DNA of 8,110 bases. Source: a bacterium Ga0077546. GTDB taxonomy: Bacteria; Cyanobacteriota; Vampirovibrionia; Obscuribacterales; Obscuribacteraceae. The position numbers and the translations under genes are program-made. The stretch is from NCBI GenBank assembly GCA_001464165.1, contig LNEX01000576.1, positions 1 to 8,110 on the forward strand, given 5' to 3'. The notes beneath the pieces are model-generated. The model made no database searches and was not told where the DNA came from. It saw only the letters and a program-made list of their open reading frames with translations. Of the stretch, positions 5,502-8,110 are shown in pieces (position 1 is the stretch's first letter; every line of letters starts with the position of its first letter).

Positions 5502-6431
5502 TTGGAAACAGAATTAGTCAAACAAGTAGATGGTTCTTCTTACCGGTTGGCCTCTCAAATTGGCCAGAGAACAAAACTAGTTATTACTGACGTTGACGGA
5601 ACTCTAGCCTCGTTTTGGGACTATTTCGTTCCAGCCTTGCGAGACTTCTTGAGGGAGGCGAGCTTAAGGCTAAGTATGCCTTTGCCTCAATTGGCTGAAG
5701 ATATCGGCCGAGTAATTGAACGTCGCGGCACTCACGAGTATCCATGGCTTTTGGAGGAAACAGGTTTTGCTTGGAGCTATTATGCTGCTCATCCAAAGAC
5801 CTTCGTGAATGAGTTCGTTGAGCCATTTTGGGAAGCTATGGATTCCAATCGATCAAAGTATCTTCGCCCTTATCCTCTGGTTTTGGAGACTTTGCAAGAA
5901 CTCAAGAGCAGAGGCATAAAGATAGTGGCGTTGAGCGATGCACCAGATTACATGGCGAGAATTAGAAACAAGCAAATTTTTGATGGCATGCTCGATGCCA
6001 TATATGCTCTTGAGACGACTGAGCCAGATGGCGATGATCAATTTCAACCACTTACGTTAGAGCATGGACGTATGCGGCTTCGTACCCTGACTCATGCAAC
6101 TAGTAATTTGAAAACGAAGTTAATTGTTCTGCCGAAGCACTACGAAAAACCATGTTCTGCTGGCCTTGACCAAGTGCTCAAAGATTTTGATGTGTCCCCC
6201 TATGAAACCATTTTCATTGGGGATAGCTTGCGCAAGGATGGACTCGCTGCAGCGTCTCGTGGTATCCGGTTTATTTGGGCTCATTATGGTCAGTCACTGC
6301 CAGCGGAGTACGAAGAGTTGGTGCATCATTCCCTTAAGGCTGACCCGCGGCCAGAGTCAGCAGATATTTGTCGGCCACCAATTGTAGAGGCCGTAGCTGC
6401 TCGATATAGCGAACTGTTGAATCATATTTGA
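5502..6431 (+). CDS. HAD-superfamily hydrolase (phosphatase-like)
   Basis: This 309-residue soluble protein has the full set of haloacid dehalogenase motifs. Motif I is LVITDVDGTL with the nucleophile Asp30 and acid/base Asp32; motif II is IVALSDAP with Ser145; motif III is the Lys216 of YEKPCSAG; motif IV is FIGDSLRKDG with Asp241 and Asp246, which bind magnesium. A helical cap of about 80 residues lies between motifs I and II (roughly 45-125), as in the C1-capped phosphoglycolate phosphatase-like subgroup. It probably hydrolyses a small phosphate ester in the cytoplasm, but the substrate cannot be told. The stretch between motifs II and III is about 70 residues, longer than usual, and holds an unusual basic, His-containing insert (about 172-211). 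The start is TTG with GAGGA six bases upstream. The gene stands alone and ends at a strong terminator, so it is likely a single-gene transcript. Confidence 0.9.
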   Translation: METELVKQVDGSSYRLASQIGQRTKLVITDVDGTLASFWDYFVPALRDFLREASLRLSMPLPQLAEDIGRVIERRGTHEYPWLLEETGFAWSYYAAHPKTFVNEFVEPFWEAMDSNRSKYLRPYPLVLETLQELKSRGIKIVALSDAPDYMARIRNKQIFDGMLDAIYALETTEPDGDDQFQPLTLEHGRMRLRTLTHATSNLKTKLIVLPKHYEKPCSAGLDQVLKDFDVSPYETIFIGDSLRKDGLAAASRGIRFIWAHYGQSLPAEYEELVHHSLKADPRPESADICRPPIVEAVAARYSELLNHI

Positions 6432-6454
6432 TAAGCCATTTAATACTTAGCTTA

Positions 6455-6504
6455 GAGCTCAAGTGAATGCTTGAAATTCACTTGAGCTCCTTTTGCTCTT
6501 TTTT
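6455..6504 (+). terminator. Rho-independent terminator of the HAD hydrolase gene
   Basis: A perfect 14-bp stem (GAGCTCAAGTGAAT at 6455-6468 with 6476-6489) encloses a 7-base loop and is followed by CTTTTGCTC and six T (6499-6504). It starts 24 bases after the hydrolase stop. The convergent gene ends at 6510 and could also use the stem, but no T-run follows it on the minus strand. Confidence 0.85.
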
Positions 6505-6509
6505 GATAC

Positions 6510-8108
6510 CTATGGTCTAGCGGATGTTGGTGGCTTTGGTGGCGGAGGTGTGATTGTCTTCAGTAGATCTCTCGGTACAGAAGTATTGGCGCTTCTATTG
6601 CCTACATTGTTGCCATTGCCGCCATTGCGAGCTGGTGGTCTTGGGGTGAATCTTTCATCACTTCTCACATCTTGAACATACTTGCGACTTAGATTCGGTT
6701 TTGCATACTGCCCAGGATTGTCACGCTCCGCCTCGTAGTAGCTTTGCATCACTTGTTGAGCTGTATATATGTCAGAGGCGGACATGTTTCTTTCCCAGCG
6801 CGGATCGGTGTCAACTAACTGCTGCATAGTGAAGACGTCTTCTTTCGTGACGTTGTTTGCTCCCATTATAGATGCTGCGTTGGCAACGTAAGGCAGAGAG
6901 TTTTTGTCCTCTGCGTAACACTCCATAGCTGTTTGCAAGAATTGCGGTTCTCTAAACTGGCTTGGGTTGACTCTGTAGTTGTCAATTAAGTTGCCAATCA
7001 CCATGCCAGATACAGCTTCGGGTGAAGATGAATTGACTGCGTTGACAAAGTTCGAACCTGGGTTGTAGCCTCCCTGTGAATAAAGCTGTCTAACTTGTTC
7101 TGCGCCACGTGCAACAGCCTGATAGTTATTAGCGTAGTCATCTTCTTTCCATTCTGGCTTGGACATCGCTGCTACGGTATCAATTACCTGCCAGTTCTGG
7201 CAGCTCTCATAACCTAGCTCAGCTCCAACTGCGTTGTTAGTGCGCAGTACAGAAGTTGGAACGGAAGCCACCTGGGAACTTGCGTACGTGTCTCTTTGAT
7301 CCATCGGCACTCCAACCGATTCTGCTTTGGCCATGAGGTAAGCGGCGTTGGTTTCGAAGGCAACCCGTTTGCGAGCTGGGTGCATGCCTACGAGGTAAGG
7401 AGTTTGACCGAGCTCTCGTTTTGTGGCGAATGCATCGAATGTTGTACCGCTAGCGAATACATCGGTATTGTTTTTGCTGTACGAGTGGTTGAATGGCGAG
7501 TCGGCTCTTTCGTCGTTGCTGAGATAGCCAGCCAGTTCGTCGCGCATTTCTTCATTGACTGGTTGATAACGAGTAGAGAGGTAATCAGTGTATTCGTTGC
7601 CTTCTTTGCCTGCATACCACGCTCTTGCCCCTTCGTGGGCGGCGTGAACAACTTGTTGATTGATGCGGTGCTTAGCGATGTTAGTTTCTGCAAAAGATTG
7701 ACCGCGAGTAGCTAAGAACATCGCTGCCATTTTTTCTTTGAAGCCAACAGGGTTAAGAGCCCCGGAACTCACTGCTGCCTGACGGGCCGCGTCATAGCCA
7801 CCGGCGTCAGTGAACAAGAGTTTAGTTGCTGCGGCTGTTGCAATTTGTTCAGCGGTCTCATGGGCGTTCATATTATCGCTGTAGCCGAGAACTACTGTGC
7901 CATCTTTGGTGTCGAACTGCGTGAATGCTGGTTGGTCTTGTGAGCTGACGAACTTGACTTTATCAGCAGCTCTAGCAGATGCAGCAAAGTTTCGGAAGGT
8001 CGGTTGGAAGGGATACCAGAATTTGCTGGCTTTGTGACTGTCTGAATCTGATGATGCTCCGCCACCGCCCCCTCCACCGCCGGAACCACCAGAGCCGCCG
8101 CTGAAGTT
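6510..8108 (-). CDS. Large uncharacterised protein with glycine-run linker and proline-rich tail (5' truncated by window edge)
   Basis: The frame stays open from the right edge to a TAG at 6510-6512, giving 532 visible residues. The ATG at 7871 (visible residue 80) has no Shine-Dalgarno site and the frame continues upstream, so it is internal. Visible residues 4-17 are Gly/Ser-rich, ending in eight glycines, which looks like a linker to another domain beyond the edge. Residues 80-480 are mostly helical, rich in Ala, Gln, Asn and Tyr, with stretches such as MNAHETAEQIATAAATKLL, FKEKMAAMFLATRG and VVHAAHEGARAWYAG. The last 46 residues are Gly/Asn- and Pro-rich (FTPRPPARNGG ... TPPPPKPP). There are only two cysteines and no membrane segment or known catalytic motif; HAAHEGAR is not an HExxH metal site. 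I do not recognise the family. Low-complexity flanks around a helical body would suit a surface or scaffold protein, but that is speculation. Confidence 0.8.
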   Translation of the reverse strand, partial: NFSGGSGGSGGGGGGGGASSDSDSHKASKFWYPFQPTFRNFAASARAADKVKFVSSQDQPAFTQFDTKDGTVVLGYSDNMNAHETAEQIATAAATKLLFTDAGGYDAARQAAVSSGALNPVGFKEKMAAMFLATRGQSFAETNIAKHRINQQVVHAAHEGARAWYAGKEGNEYTDYLSTRYQPVNEEMRDELAGYLSNDERADSPFNHSYSKNNTDVFASGTTFDAFATKRELGQTPYLVGMHPARKRVAFETNAAYLMAKAESVGVPMDQRDTYASSQVASVPTSVLRTNNAVGAELGYESCQNWQVIDTVAAMSKPEWKEDDYANNYQAVARGAEQVRQLYSQGGYNPGSNFVNAVNSSSPEAVSGMVIGNLIDNYRVNPSQFREPQFLQTAMECYAEDKNSLPYVANAASIMGANNVTKEDVFTMQQLVDTDPRWERNMSASDIYTAQQVMQSYYEAERDNPGQYAKPNLSRKYVQDVRSDERFTPRPPARNGGNGNNVGNRSANTSVPRDLLKTITPPPPKPPTSARP

Positions 8109-8110
8109 TC

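Noticed and set aside
6510..7871. Treating the ATG at 7871 as the start of the right-edge gene
   Set aside because: The frame is open upstream to the window edge, no Shine-Dalgarno site precedes the ATG, and the upstream residues look like real protein.

Overview
The window looks like a piece of a bacterial chromosome with moderate GC content and loosely packed genes in mixed orientation. No rRNA, tRNA, CRISPR array, transposase or phage gene is visible. Three things narrow the source: a eukaryotic-type Ser/Thr kinase homologue, two well-supported TTG starts behind good Shine-Dalgarno sites, and long low-complexity proteins with no close family. This mix would fit a large-genome lineage such as Obscuribacterales/Vampirovibrionia (Melainabacteria). 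That assignment is inference only; no marker gene is present.

Left part (1-1461, + strand). The tail of an unidentified gene (ends at 92) is followed by a protein-kinase-like gene in two overlapping reading frames (147-479 and 443-1138). It appears to be one kinase of about 330 residues broken by a one-base frameshift near 431-442. Its ATP-loop, HRD and DFG motifs are also degenerate. A 106-residue orphan protein begins two bases after the kinase stop and is probably co-transcribed.

Middle part (1531-5001, - strand). A 577-residue sensor histidine kinase with two PAS domains converges on the first block. Upstream of it lies a strong terminator (3446-3492) belonging to the next - strand gene. 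That gene encodes a 496-residue protein with a long disordered N-terminal part, including decapeptide repeats and a Ser/Tyr-rich tract, and a C-terminal domain that resembles NlpC/P60- or CHAP-type cysteine peptidases but seems to lack the usual His.

Intergenic region (5002-5501). This 500-base gap between divergent genes holds a perfect 18-bp stem-loop of bidirectional-terminator type and, directly abutting it, three diverged copies of a 48-bp tandem repeat. A terminator between two divergent promoters implies a further short transcript, and this is the best candidate for something undescribed.

Right part (5502-8110). A HAD-superfamily hydrolase (+ strand, TTG start) ends at a clear terminator. 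It faces the 3' end of a large - strand gene that runs off the right edge. That gene has a glycine-run linker near its visible N-terminus and a proline-rich tail, and its family is not recognised. No metabolic pathway or complex links the genes; the window reads as signalling and accessory functions.
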